From positions 1 to 64,000 of the forward strand of contig CANIVU010000014.1 in assembly GCA_947470805.1 (NCBI GenBank): a DNA stretch of 64,000 nt, given 5' to 3'. The stretch is from Acidobacteriota bacterium (lineage in GTDB: Bacteria; Acidobacteriota; Terriglobia; Bryobacterales; Bryobacteraceae). A model generated the notes under the pieces. That model was not told where the DNA came from and did not search any database. It saw nothing but the letters and a program-made list of their open reading frames with translations. Of the stretch, positions 1 through 11,517 are shown one piece after another; the stretch's first letter is position 1; each line of letters opens with the position of its first letter. A program made the translations under genes and the position numbers.

Positions 1-2
1 AG

Positions 3-119
3 GGGAATAAACCGCAGTTCTTCGCCCATCACCTTTCGGCCGGCGAGAATGGATACAACGGCCACTACGCCCCGGAATACCATTCAAGCCTTACGAACCC
101 AAATCTCATTTCCCTATAA
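3..119 (+). CDS. 3' end of an unidentified CDS (cut by window edge)
   Basis: The third forward frame is open from the window edge to TAA at 117-119. It encodes 38 residues with a protein-like composition (GENGYNGHYAPEYH in the middle), while the other frames look less natural. It ends just before a hairpin that separates it from the convergent methyltransferase gene. No family is recognisable from such a short tail, so this is only a probable C-terminus. Confidence 0.3.
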   Translation, partial: GNKPQFFAHHLSAGENGYNGHYAPEYHSSLTNPNLISL

Positions 120-120
120 T

Positions 121-144
121 AAACAAGTTTAGAAGTACTTGTTT
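121..144. terminator. Bidirectional terminator hairpin between convergent genes
   Basis: AAACAAGT (121-128) pairs perfectly with ACTTGTTT (137-144) around an 8-nt loop. The stem is bounded by A and T runs, so it can serve both directions. It lies exactly between the stop of the leftmost forward frame and the stop codon of the reverse methyltransferase (144-146). Confidence 0.55.
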
Positions 145-1028
145 TATGGCTTTCGCCCCACGGCAACACAGCGAATCCCAAACGGGTACGGCACCTTGTA
201 GCGCAACGCCTCTTCCATGGACATGATCATGTCCATCATCGGATTCCCGCGGGCGATGTTTATGCTGCCTTCCACGATCTGCAGTTGTTCTTCGTCCGGC
301 AACGACAGATACTTCTTGTTCCGCTTCTTAATCATCGCGAACGCCGGATAGACAAAGAACCCGATGTGCGATTCGTCGTGCACCTCGAAGCCAGCCCCCG
401 CCAGGAGCTCGTTCAGACTCTTCTGGCTGTACCGCCGGAAATGCATCAACTGCTTGTCGTAGACGTCGAACAAGTGGGGCCCGGCCGGAACTTCGATCAC
501 CGCCACGCCCCCGGGCCGCAACATGCGGTACACCTGCTTCACCGCCATCACGTCGTCGCCGATATGCTCCAACACGTTCGCCAGCGACGCCGCGTCCAGG
601 CAGGCATCCGGCAACGGACTCGTCGTCAGGTCGAACTGAATCAACGGCCAGTCCGGATGCGCCTTCGCCAGCTTGTGCAGCGGCGCCGGCACATAGTCGG
701 CCCCAACCACCTGCGCATGCGGAAACTGCTTCTTAATATCACGCAGCAGAAACCCGGAACTGCAGCCGATATCCATAATCACCGGCCGCTCGCCCTTCAC
801 CCACTTCCGCAACCGCGAAAGGGAATTGCCTCGCGAAGCAATGTCGATATAGTGCTGATCCCCGGCCAGCGACTCGTGAAAATGCGTCAGCCCATCGGTC
901 CACCCGGACTCGGTCACCGTATAACTCAACACCGGCTCCAACCGCTGCCCGATCTGAAATCCCCGCCCGGTCCACGACGGGACCACCGGACTGGCCGGAA
1001 CAGGGGGAAGGGGGAACGGGAACGACAT
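144..1028 (-). CDS. Class I SAM-dependent methyltransferase
   Basis: A predicted soluble S-adenosylmethionine-dependent methyltransferase of 294 aa. The SAM-binding motif I reads DIGCSSGFLL near residues 86-95, followed by an acidic strand end (VVGADYVP), then LANVLEHIGDD and the LRPGGVAVIEVP segment typical of the Methyltransf_11 type. The substrate cannot be read from the sequence; a second methyltransferase starts 70 bp away on the opposite strand, which suggests linked roles, perhaps in glycan or lipid modification. On the coding strand a TACAAT box (1043 to 1038) lies about 10 nt before the ATG, leaving almost no 5' leader and no visible ribosome-binding site. Confidence 0.85.
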   Translation of the reverse strand: MSFPFPLPPVPASPVVPSWTGRGFQIGQRLEPVLSYTVTESGWTDGLTHFHESLAGDQHYIDIASRGNSLSRLRKWVKGERPVIMDIGCSSGFLLRDIKKQFPHAQVVGADYVPAPLHKLAKAHPDWPLIQFDLTTSPLPDACLDAASLANVLEHIGDDVMAVKQVYRMLRPGGVAVIEVPAGPHLFDVYDKQLMHFRRYSQKSLNELLAGAGFEVHDESHIGFFVYPAFAMIKKRNKKYLSLPDEEQLQIVEGSINIARGNPMMDMIMSMEEALRYKVPYPFGIRCVAVGRKP

Positions 1029-1097
1029 GCTCTTGTTATTGTATCGGGCCCAGCCGTTTCGGCCAAATCCGCAATCGCACAGCTATAATTGAAGCCA

Positions 1098-1832
1098 ATG
1101 GCTTCCGCCGCGAAATGGCCCAAGGTCCTCCCCCCCCTGACCACCGAACAGCGTCGCATCAGCGACGAATTCATGAAGCACTGGCACGACCGTCTGCCCG
1201 GTGCCTGGTATGGGATTGTCGAAGGCTTCAATCACAAATTCCCCGTCCGCCACTCCCGCCCCGGCTTCGTGTCCACTCTCGAAATCGGTGCCGGACTCGG
1301 TGAACACATCCGCTACGAAACCCTCACGCCAGAGCAGGAAAAGAACTACCACGCCCTTGAACTGCGCGAAAACATGGCGGCCGAAATCCGCAAGAATTTC
1401 CCGCGCATCAACGTAACTGTGGGCGATTGCCAGCAGCAGATGGACTTCCCTGAGGGCTCCATGGACCGCGTCATCGCCGTCCACGTTCTGGAGCACCTGC
1501 CCAATCTTCCCGGCGCCATCAAAGAGGCCTACCGTCTGCTCAACAAGCAGCGCGGCCAGTTCCTGATCGTCATTCCCACCGAAGGCTCCCTCGCCTACAC
1601 CATCGCCCGCAAGATCTCAGCAGAGCGCGAATACAAGAAAAAGTTCGGCGGCGATTACTCCTGGTTCTACAAGCGCGAACACATCAACCTGCCGCACGAA
1701 ATCTACGAAGAGCTGAACCCCTACTTCACCGTGGAGAGCAAGTCCACCTTCCCGCTCCCCATCCTGCCCATGCTCTTCTGCAACCTCTGCCTGGGCCTCG
1801 CGCTGAAACCCAGGCCCACTCCGCTTCTCTAG
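1098..1832 (+). CDS. Class I SAM-dependent methyltransferase
   Basis: A second SAM-dependent methyltransferase, about 244 aa from the ATG. Motif I is LEIGAGLGEH, and the post-motif region VIAVHVLEHLPNLPGAIKEAYRLL plus FLIVIPTEGS is characteristic of Methyltransf_11/23. A TTG at 1089 in frame could extend it by three residues, but a TATAAT box (1084-1089) overlaps that TTG and sits about 9 nt before the ATG at 1098, so ATG with a near-leaderless transcript is preferred. The stop TAG shares the palindrome CTAG (1829-1832) with the stop of the convergent downstream gene. Substrate unknown. Confidence 0.82.
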   Translation: MASAAKWPKVLPPLTTEQRRISDEFMKHWHDRLPGAWYGIVEGFNHKFPVRHSRPGFVSTLEIGAGLGEHIRYETLTPEQEKNYHALELRENMAAEIRKNFPRINVTVGDCQQQMDFPEGSMDRVIAVHVLEHLPNLPGAIKEAYRLLNKQRGQFLIVIPTEGSLAYTIARKISAEREYKKKFGGDYSWFYKREHINLPHEIYEELNPYFTVESKSTFPLPILPMLFCNLCLGLALKPRPTPLL

Positions 1833-4033
1833 TTCGCTTCTTTCAACAACCCTTGATACACGGCCTTCGCTTCGTCGTAGGCCGTTTTCATTTCCCCCTG
1901 CTCGGTCAGCCGGATCCGCCCAATCTTCTGGTTAAAACACTTCTCCACCGCCGCCAGGCACCATTCAATACTGTCCTTCACGCGAATGGGTTTATCGGCC
2001 ACCGTCACCCACACCGGGTTGGTATGCGACGACGGCAGAATCCGCAACGCCACCCACGCGCTCTTGTCGATCTTCACGTCGAACGCCACATCGCGCATCG
2101 CCCCATCCGCCACCACCTCCTGCGTCGCGACAACATTCCCATTCACCAATAGCTCCAGCGGCACCTTCCGCGTGTTCCCCATCCGCGCCCGTTCCAACTC
2201 CCAATACGGCTTCTGATCTACGCGCCGGTTCCGGATCACATCGTCCGGCTTCTCGCCCAACAGCGCCGCCACCTTCGCCGTCACCTTCACCTGCCCCGGC
2301 GCGGCCAGCTTCACTGTCGAATCACCCATCCCCATCTCCACGTTATTCACCTTGAAATCCAGTAAGTGGCTCTTCCCGTCGGAAACGTAATTCCGCCCAT
2401 CGCGAATCCCGTGCACCCAATCGGTGTAATCCAACTTCGGCTGCCGCACATAGCTGCGCCCTAACCCCACTTTTTCCCCGTAAATACAGGGAAAATCGGT
2501 CTCCCCGGAGATCCGCGCCTTATACCCGGCGTTCAACGTGTGATACCAGATATTCAGTTCCCACGTATACGGCGTATCCACCGTCGAAATAAAGTCGGTG
2601 AGACCCTTCGTCACAGTAACAACAAACTCATTCGCGCCAATCCCGTCAAACGGCGGCAACTCCTTCGTCGGCATCTTCGTGTCCTGCACCTGCAAGCCCC
2701 AGCCGGAGTGCGCATACCCGGTCACCGCGCCCTGCCCCTTGGCCCACTTCATAATCGGCAGCCCCCACGTCGGCCAGTCTTCAATCCGCTGCGTCCCCGG
2801 ATAGTCCTGCTCCTTCAGCCCCAGCAAAACAATATGGCCCGTGTGGCTCGACGGATGCCCGCTCACCTCCACGTCGTACCGGATCCGGTTCTCCAACGTC
2901 GACAACGCATTGTCCTTCCCTTCAAAAAACGTCTTCTGGAAATACCACCCCGGCCCCCACGTCAGCACCGAACCAATTTTCAAATCCTCGCCCGTCACAT
3001 GCCGCATCATGTCCTGCGGATACACGCCCTCCGTCGGCCGCTCGTAGTGCGCGCACCCGGCCGCGTGAATGTGGTGATCCCCCGAAATCCAACCCATCTT
3101 CGCCGGGTCAATCCACCGCTCCAACTGGAACGAAACTTCCTTCGGCTCCGGCCCCGTAATCGCCAGCTTCTTCACGCCCGTCCGGTACTCCGGCCCGCGG
3201 CCATACTCAATCGTGTACGACCCCGGCGGCAGCGTCACATGCTCCCCATCGGCCCGGTACACCTGCGGATGAAAGAAAAAATCCCCATTCAGACGCTTCG
3301 TCTGCGCCGGATACACCCGCCGCGATTCATCCCGAATCAGGAACCCCGCCGTCGTCGTCTTCCCATCGGTATCCTTTACACGAAACACCACCTTCGCCGC
3401 CGGCGACGCCGTGAACAATATGTCCACCTCGCTCCGGAACCCCAAGTCCTGCGTTCCCTGCCCCACGTCAAAAATCAACTTCGCCTCGCGCTTCCCGGCG
3501 TCTTTCGAATACAGCTGCAGAATCCGGTACTCCACCTCCAGCCCCGACAAATGCGGCTTCATCGGCTGCTTGTTGAACATCGCGTGGTCAATCCACCGCC
3601 GAGCCACACCGCCCGCCGACGTATTCGCCAACTGCCCGGAATTTGGGCTGTCCACCGCCAGCACCGCCGTAATCCCCGCTTGATTCGCCACCTTCACCAG
3701 AAACGTCCGCCACCCCTGCTCCATCAACCGCGCCGCCGCCGGCCCCTGCTGCGCCTTCACCCGGCTCTCCGGGTTAATCTCAATGCCGATCAGCACCCGC
3801 TTATCCAGAATCTTCTGGATCGCCTCCACCTGCGCCTTCCCGCCGCCCGCCGTGCCAAGCAACTTCTGCAACTCCGCCGCCTCCGCCTTCGGCAGCGGTT
3901 CCCCCACCACCTCCAGCGCCTGCACCACCCGCGCCACCTGCGCCGCCAGCGGCTGGAACTCCACCGCCGAGACCAACGGCAACTCTTCTCCAAACACGCA
4001 CAGTCCGGCGACAAGCAAAAGCAGCGGTTTCAT
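1829..4033 (-). CDS. Secreted CehA/McbA-type metallohydrolase (PHP-like)
   Basis: A 734-aa protein with a signal peptide (MKPLLLLVAGLCVFGEELP). The N-terminal ~300 residues look like all-beta accessory modules. The motif GWISGDHHIHAAG near residue 315 is the metal-binding HxH of the CehA/McbA and PHP-domain hydrolases, and later segments (VTGYAHSGWGL, ISGETDFPCIY) fit the remaining ligands. Relatives include carbamate hydrolases, but most members have unknown substrates, so only a hydrolase role is supported. The gene is divergent from padR; the roughly 75 bp between their starts holds the padR promoter. Confidence 0.75.
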   Translation of the reverse strand: MKPLLLLVAGLCVFGEELPLVSAVEFQPLAAQVARVVQALEVVGEPLPKAEAAELQKLLGTAGGGKAQVEAIQKILDKRVLIGIEINPESRVKAQQGPAAARLMEQGWRTFLVKVANQAGITAVLAVDSPNSGQLANTSAGGVARRWIDHAMFNKQPMKPHLSGLEVEYRILQLYSKDAGKREAKLIFDVGQGTQDLGFRSEVDILFTASPAAKVVFRVKDTDGKTTTAGFLIRDESRRVYPAQTKRLNGDFFFHPQVYRADGEHVTLPPGSYTIEYGRGPEYRTGVKKLAITGPEPKEVSFQLERWIDPAKMGWISGDHHIHAAGCAHYERPTEGVYPQDMMRHVTGEDLKIGSVLTWGPGWYFQKTFFEGKDNALSTLENRIRYDVEVSGHPSSHTGHIVLLGLKEQDYPGTQRIEDWPTWGLPIMKWAKGQGAVTGYAHSGWGLQVQDTKMPTKELPPFDGIGANEFVVTVTKGLTDFISTVDTPYTWELNIWYHTLNAGYKARISGETDFPCIYGEKVGLGRSYVRQPKLDYTDWVHGIRDGRNYVSDGKSHLLDFKVNNVEMGMGDSTVKLAAPGQVKVTAKVAALLGEKPDDVIRNRRVDQKPYWELERARMGNTRKVPLELLVNGNVVATQEVVADGAMRDVAFDVKIDKSAWVALRILPSSHTNPVWVTVADKPIRVKDSIEWCLAAVEKCFNQKIGRIRLTEQGEMKTAYDEAKAVYQGLLKEAN

Positions 4034-4072
4034 TCCGTTTGTTCTATCACAAGGCGCCCCGTCAAAAATACC

Positions 4073-4104
4073 TTGACACTCACTATAGTGACAAGCATTA
4101 TATT
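4073..4104 (+). promoter_or_regulatory. padR promoter with palindromic operator
   Basis: TTGACA at 4073-4078 is a consensus -35. CATTAT at 4096-4101 lies 17 bp downstream and gives a start near the padR ATG at 4108; TATATT at 4099-4104 is an alternative with a long spacer. The spacer contains the perfect 10-bp palindrome CACTATAGTG (4081-4090), flanked by CTTGAC and GTGACAAG arms, a plausible PadR autoregulatory operator. No Shine-Dalgarno sequence precedes the ATG, which suggests a leaderless mRNA. Confidence 0.55.
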
Positions 4105-4107
4105 GAC

Positions 4108-4444
4108 ATGCAAGATAAGGACGCCGACGCGCTCCTCCCCCTCCCCGCCCCGTTCTTCCAGATCCTCGTCGCCCTCGCCTCGGGCGATGCCCACGGCTAC
4201 GCCATCATGCAGGACGTCGAAGAACGCACCAACGGCAAACTCCGCCTCTCCCCCGGCACCCTCTACGGCTCCATCAAACGCATGCTCGAACTCGGCCTCA
4301 TCCAGGAAGCCCCGCGCAAAGCCGGTGAAGACGAACGCCGCCGCGCCTACAAAATCACCGCTCTCGGCAAACGCACCGCCCGTGCCGAAGCCGCCCGCAT
4401 GGCCGAAACCCTGCGATACGCCAAGGCAAGCGGCCTAACCCCCA

Positions 4445-4455
<11 letters not shown>
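4108..4455 (+). CDS. PadR family transcriptional regulator
   Basis: A 115-aa winged-helix repressor of the PadR family. The core FFQILVALASGDAHGYAIMQDVEERTNG and the recognition-helix/wing region LSPGTLYGSIKRMLELGLIQE are textbook for the family, with a short C-terminal helix. An upstream ATG at 4039 would add 23 non-PadR-like residues and place the start upstream of the promoter, so 4108 is chosen. The 3' end overlaps the following permease start by 11 bp, so the two genes are translationally linked. In Acidobacteria this regulator-permease pairing is very common; the signal it senses is unknown. Confidence 0.88.
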
Positions 4456-7042
<2,587 letters not shown>

Positions 7043-7091
7043 CTCCCGGCTATGATGGGTAGGTCGTATCTACGAGGAGAGCAATATATCT

Positions 7092-10000
7092 ATGTCTCTG
7101 CACCGATGGACCGCGGTGTTGACTTGCAGTCTCTTTTGCCTGACGGCCGCGCCCATCCCGCGCCATGCCGTTAATTTACGCGGCGCGCTCACGGATAGTA
7201 GCGCCCGCCCACCGAAGCAGATCGGTGACGACTTTACCGCCGCCCGCATGGCCGCCGCCGGCCTGCCCGCCGCCTCCGCCGCTGGATTGTATCTGGCCAA
7301 TGAATATAAGACGGACCACAACGGCGTCACCCACTTGGTCTACCGCCAGCGTTTCCAGGGCCTCGATATTCACGGCATGGAATGGCACGTCAATATTGAT
7401 CGCGATGGCCAAGTCCTCAACGCCGGCGGCCAACTCTTCGCCGCCCCCACCGCCCCGGCCGCCAACGCCGCCAAACTCACCGAAGCCGCCCGCGCCGCCC
7501 TGTCCGCCGTAAATCCCATCCTCGCCCGCCAATCCACCCTCCGCCGCTCCGGCATGACCGCCCGCGGTGACGCCCGCTTCGTCGCCGACGAAATGGGCGA
7601 ACTCACCGGCCGCCCCGTCTGGTATCCCGTCCGCGGCGTTCTCCAGCCCGCTTGGCGCTTCGTCGTCACCGATGGCGACGGCGTCTCCACCTACGACACC
7701 ATCATCGACGCCAACGCCAACACCCTCCTCGCCAAGCGTCCCTTGACGATGTTCCAGGCTACCGCCAAAGGCTCCGTCTTCACCGGCGTCAGCCCCCAGC
7801 CGCCCGTGAAGTTCGGCGTGCAGTCCACGGACGAACCGCCCTATGTCCAGCGCGTCGTCGTTCCCTTCTCCGGCTCCCCCACCGCCTCGCCCAAGGGCTG
7901 GGTCGCCGGCTCAGAAACCGTCGGCAACAACACCATCACCGGCCTCAACCCCGCCGGCGCAGTCTTCCTCGCCAACCCGCTCACCGCCCAATCTCCGTCC
8001 CGGGATTTCCAGTTCCCCCTCCTCCTCGGGCCCGACGCTCCCGTCTCCACCGCCTTCGGCGACGCCGTCACCACCAATCTCTTCTATTGGGTCAACCGCG
8101 CCCACGATCTTTTCTACGAGGTCGGTTTCAACGAAGCCGCCGGCAACTATCAGGCCCAGAACTTCACCAACTCCGGCCTCGGCGGCGACGCCATTTTCGC
8201 CTACTCCCAATTTGGCTCCCAGGCCACCACTGGCTTTGCCTCCCTCGGCAACGCCTTCTACACGACCCGTGACTACTCGGATGGCGCCCCGGCCATGATC
8301 GCCATGTATCTCACCTCTTTCGGCGGCGTCTGGGCCGATGGCTCTCTCGCCAGTGACGTGATCCTCCATGAATACGCCCACGGCGTCACCGGCCGCATCA
8401 TCCCCACCCTCGGCGGCTTCCAGGGCGATGCCATGAACGAAGGCCTCTCCGACTTCTGGGCCATGGAATTCCTCGTCCCCGAAGGCGCCTCGCCCGATGG
8501 CGTCTACCCCTTCGCCGAATACTGGTACCGCGCCTTCGGCGGCGGCCTCCGGAACCGCCCCTTCTCCACCAACATGGAGGTCAACCCGCTTACCTACGCC
8601 AATCTCGGCCGCTCTTGGCTCAACCCGGAAATCCATGAGGACGGCGTCATCTGGGTCCAGGCCCTTTGGGAAGTCCGCGCCAATCTCATCCGCCTGTTCG
8701 GCGAAACCGAAGGCCGCCGCCGCTTGAAACGCATCGTCCTCGACGGAATGAAGATGTCCCCGCCAGCGCCCTCCATGGTCGAACTGCGCGACGCCATCCT
8801 CCTCGCCGAACGCGTCGATTACAAGGGCGAAAGCCAGTCCCAGCTTTGGGAAGGCTTCGCCAAACGCGGCCTCGGCGTGCTCGCCTACAGCCCGGGCCCG
8901 GACACCATCCAGGTCTCCGCGTCGTTTGATAAACCCTCCAACACCGGCGCCATCGGCGTCCAGACCGAAACGCCCATCATCGGCCAGCCACTCCGGGTCT
9001 CTGTCGCCGATGCCAACTACACCGGCGAAACCCTCACCGTCGACGCCACCTCCAGCACCGGCGACGTCGAAACCATCGTCCTCGCCCGTGAAGACGGCCC
9101 CAACTATTCCGGCGTGCTCTTCACCACCGGCACCGGCCCGGCTCGCAAAAACAGCGGCTCCCTCTCGGTCATCGTCGGCGATGCCATCACGCTCTACTAC
9201 AACGACGCCAACTCCGGCGCCGGCCAGAAGCTCATCGAAAAAACGATGAAGGTTTCGCAAAACTACACCCTCAGCGTGAACACCACGCCCACGCCCTTCA
9301 CCTTCCCAAATGAGACGGCCACCGGCCTCCGCGCCACCGCCAGCACCACGTATCTGCGCGCCGCCCTGCCCTTCGATTTCCCCTTCTATGGCAAGAAGTA
9401 CCGCGAAGTGCGCATCCTCCCCGAAGGCATTCTCCAGTTCGATACCGCGCTCGTCCCCGGCTGTATCGATCAGCCCGGCTTCGCCAACTACACCGGCATC
9501 TCCCCTATGGGTATGTGGATGCGCACCAGCGGTGGCGCCCAACCCGGGGAGAATGTCTACATCAGCCGCGGACCCAACTCCTTCACCGTCCGTTGGGCCG
9601 GCGAAACCATTCCCTCCATCACCAACCCGCCGTACACGCCAGTTCCGGAACCGGTCAACTTCGCCGCCACGCTCTTCGAAAACGGCGAAATCCGCTTCTC
9701 CTACGGTGCCGGCAATCAGAACCTCATCAACAGCACGCCCTTCGCCGGTTGTCAGGGGACGCAACCCCTCGTCGGCATCTCCCGCGGCATCGGCGGTTCG
9801 CCACTTTTCCATTCCCTCGGCTATGAACGCGCCACCTTCAAGGACGCGCCGGGCATGGGCTTCATCCCGCCTTCCGAGAACTCCTCCATCCCCAAGGTCC
9901 GCATCGATTCCCCCGCGCCCGACGCCACCGTCACCGGCGTCCTGCCCGTCCGCGGCATCATCTACGACGAAGACACCTTCGTCGCCGCCGCTTTCATCCT

Positions 10001-10961
10001 CATCGATGGCGTCTACATGGGCGCCGCCCCGCGCGGTCTCGCCCGCCCCGATGTCTGCACCACGCCGACAACCCTCCCCGGTTGCCCCAACATCGGATTC
10101 CAGGCGAATCTAAACGTGGCCGGCCTCGGACTCAAGCCAGGCCCGCACACCCTCCAAATCCGCGCCGCCAACGCCAAAGGCGGCTTCCAGGACTACCCCG
10201 ATTCCCCCATTCCCTTCACCATCGAAGAGGGCTCCGGAACGCTCCCCGTCGCCGGCTTCGACACCCTCAAGGACGGTGACGTCTGGAAGGACTTCCTCAT
10301 TGTCCGTGGCTTCGCCTACTCCAAGGCATCCCGCGTCTCCGCCGTCGACATCATCGTCGATGGCGTCGCCAACACCCGCGCCGCCTACGGGCTCACCCGC
10401 AACGACCTCTGCGCCGCCGCCGGCCCCGCCGCCGGTTCGGCCAACTGTCCCGCCGTCGGCTGGCAGGCCTTTGTCGATACCACTGCCGACGAACCGGCCA
10501 TGCCCAACGGCGAACACAAAGTGCAACTCCGCATCACCGAAGACAACGGCCGCATATCCTTCCAACCGGAAACCCCAGTCACGGTCAAGGTCGATAACCC
10601 GGCCCGCACGCTCCCCGTGGGCGTCGTCACCGCGCCAACCAATGCCCAGCGCGTCTCCGGCGATATCACCATCTCCGGCCACGCCTGGGACCCGGACGGC
10701 CGCATCTCGCAAGTGGTGCTGTTCATTGACGAAGGCAACCGCGGCGCCATCCGCTACGGCACCGCCCGCCCCGAAGTCTGCGCAACGCTAAAGGACGTAG
10801 CCGCCTGCCCCAACATCGGCTTCGACGGCACCTTCGACTCCCGTCGCCTCTCCAACGGCCCCCACCGCCTGATGGTAGCCGTCGTCGACAACACCGGCAA
10901 CGTGATCTTCACCCCCGGCATCACCAACGGTGGCATGAACATCATCGTCAACAACCCCTAA
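7092..10961 (+). CDS. Secreted M36 (fungalysin-like) metalloprotease with Ig-like tail
   Basis: A 1289-aa exported zinc protease. A signal peptide ends near residue 25, followed by a fungalysin/thermolysin-type propeptide (about 40-210). The catalytic domain carries HEYAH at residues 426-430 and the downstream zinc ligand in NEGLSDFWAMEF. Beyond about residue 640 come beta-rich modules. The last ~350 residues are three related Ig-like repeats, each with a conserved pair of cysteines in the pattern RPDVC...CPNIGF, probably a disulfide. A GAGGAGAG ribosome-binding site precedes the ATG by about 10 nt. It probably degrades extracellular protein; a large hairpin follows the stop codon. Confidence 0.88.
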   Translation: MSLHRWTAVLTCSLFCLTAAPIPRHAVNLRGALTDSSARPPKQIGDDFTAARMAAAGLPAASAAGLYLANEYKTDHNGVTHLVYRQRFQGLDIHGMEWHVNIDRDGQVLNAGGQLFAAPTAPAANAAKLTEAARAALSAVNPILARQSTLRRSGMTARGDARFVADEMGELTGRPVWYPVRGVLQPAWRFVVTDGDGVSTYDTIIDANANTLLAKRPLTMFQATAKGSVFTGVSPQPPVKFGVQSTDEPPYVQRVVVPFSGSPTASPKGWVAGSETVGNNTITGLNPAGAVFLANPLTAQSPSRDFQFPLLLGPDAPVSTAFGDAVTTNLFYWVNRAHDLFYEVGFNEAAGNYQAQNFTNSGLGGDAIFAYSQFGSQATTGFASLGNAFYTTRDYSDGAPAMIAMYLTSFGGVWADGSLASDVILHEYAHGVTGRIIPTLGGFQGDAMNEGLSDFWAMEFLVPEGASPDGVYPFAEYWYRAFGGGLRNRPFSTNMEVNPLTYANLGRSWLNPEIHEDGVIWVQALWEVRANLIRLFGETEGRRRLKRIVLDGMKMSPPAPSMVELRDAILLAERVDYKGESQSQLWEGFAKRGLGVLAYSPGPDTIQVSASFDKPSNTGAIGVQTETPIIGQPLRVSVADANYTGETLTVDATSSTGDVETIVLAREDGPNYSGVLFTTGTGPARKNSGSLSVIVGDAITLYYNDANSGAGQKLIEKTMKVSQNYTLSVNTTPTPFTFPNETATGLRATASTTYLRAALPFDFPFYGKKYREVRILPEGILQFDTALVPGCIDQPGFANYTGISPMGMWMRTSGGAQPGENVYISRGPNSFTVRWAGETIPSITNPPYTPVPEPVNFAATLFENGEIRFSYGAGNQNLINSTPFAGCQGTQPLVGISRGIGGSPLFHSLGYERATFKDAPGMGFIPPSENSSIPKVRIDSPAPDATVTGVLPVRGIIYDEDTFVAAAFILIDGVYMGAAPRGLARPDVCTTPTTLPGCPNIGFQANLNVAGLGLKPGPHTLQIRAANAKGGFQDYPDSPIPFTIEEGSGTLPVAGFDTLKDGDVWKDFLIVRGFAYSKASRVSAVDIIVDGVANTRAAYGLTRNDLCAAAGPAAGSANCPAVGWQAFVDTTADEPAMPNGEHKVQLRITEDNGRISFQPETPVTVKVDNPARTLPVGVVTAPTNAQRVSGDITISGHAWDPDGRISQVVLFIDEGNRGAIRYGTARPEVCATLKDVAACPNIGFDGTFDSRRLSNGPHRLMVAVVDNTGNVIFTPGITNGGMNIIVNNP

Positions 10962-10966
10962 CCCCT

Positions 10967-11011
10967 CCCCGGACAATTCCTAGGTGACTGTCACCTGGGA
11001 ATTGTCCGGGG
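10967..11011. repeat. 22-bp inverted repeat with GGTGACTGTCACC core
   Basis: The left arm (10967-10988) and right arm (10990-11011) are reverse complements except for one G-T pair, separated by one base. The centre is the palindrome GGTGACTGTCACC and the outer arms carry CCCCGGACAATTCC. It sits 5 bp after the protease stop and could terminate transcription, though there is no T run. Its core matches the intergenic palindromes near 28.8, 34.8 and 51.8 kb, so it is probably a member of the same REP-like family. Confidence 0.75.
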
Positions 11012-11024
11012 GGAAACACGCAAC

Positions 11025-11477
11025 ATGATCGCCGCCCATTGGTCCGTCTGCTGGCCCGCCGGGCTGGCCGCGTTCCTGGTCCTAATCCTGGTCACTTCGC
11101 TCTGGGACGTAGACGAACTGCAAGGCCAGCTCAGCTTCCTCAGTCTACTCGCGAAAGCCGTCTATCTCCTGGTCCAGGCGGCCCTAGTCCCGCGCCTCTT
11201 CAAGAAGAATTATCGAACTTTCTTCCTCGCTGCGATCCCCGCCCCTCTGTTGCGTCTCGTCACGCTGCGGTTCATCCTCGCACAGATCCTCCTCGCGATT
11301 CTCGTTTCCATCCTCACGTTTTTCCTCTTCACCAGCGACAGCCTGGAATCACTTCGCCGTCTCACTTCACTTCTCCGCCTCGCAGAGGTACTCCTCATCG
11401 GACCCGCCGCCCTCCAGTTCGCGCTGCAAGCCAAACACGCCGACTCCGCCATCACCGCCTTCCCCCAACCCCGCTAA
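11025..11477 (+). CDS. Small integral membrane protein of unknown function
   Basis: A 150-residue protein with about four hydrophobic segments (around 8-25, 42-60, 65-80 and 88-105) and a short charged C-terminus. The segment [35 protein letters not shown] resembles small four-helix proteins such as the DUF2569 type, but the match is not firm. It lies between the hairpin after the protease gene and the cstA promoter, in the same direction as both. No catalytic motif is visible. Confidence 0.6.
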   Translation: MIAAHWSVCWPAGLAAFLVLILVTSLWDVDELQGQLSFLSLLAKAVYLLVQAALVPRLFKKNYRTFFLAAIPAPLLRLVTLRFILAQILLAILVSILTFFLFTSDSLESLRRLTSLLRLAEVLLIGPAALQFALQAKHADSAITAFPQPR

Positions 11478-11517
11478 CGCCCCCCCGCACGGTACAATGC
11501 AGAATTCGCGTACCCCC

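Noticed and set aside
2540-4438. A 632-codon forward frame opposite the CehA/McbA-type gene and through padR
   Set aside because: Arg/Pro/His-rich product without motifs; it also crosses the padR promoter and gene in another frame.
7911-9812. A 633-codon reverse frame inside the M36 protease gene
   Set aside because: Gly/Asp/Glu-rich antisense shadow; the forward frame has the HEYAH motif and a signal peptide.
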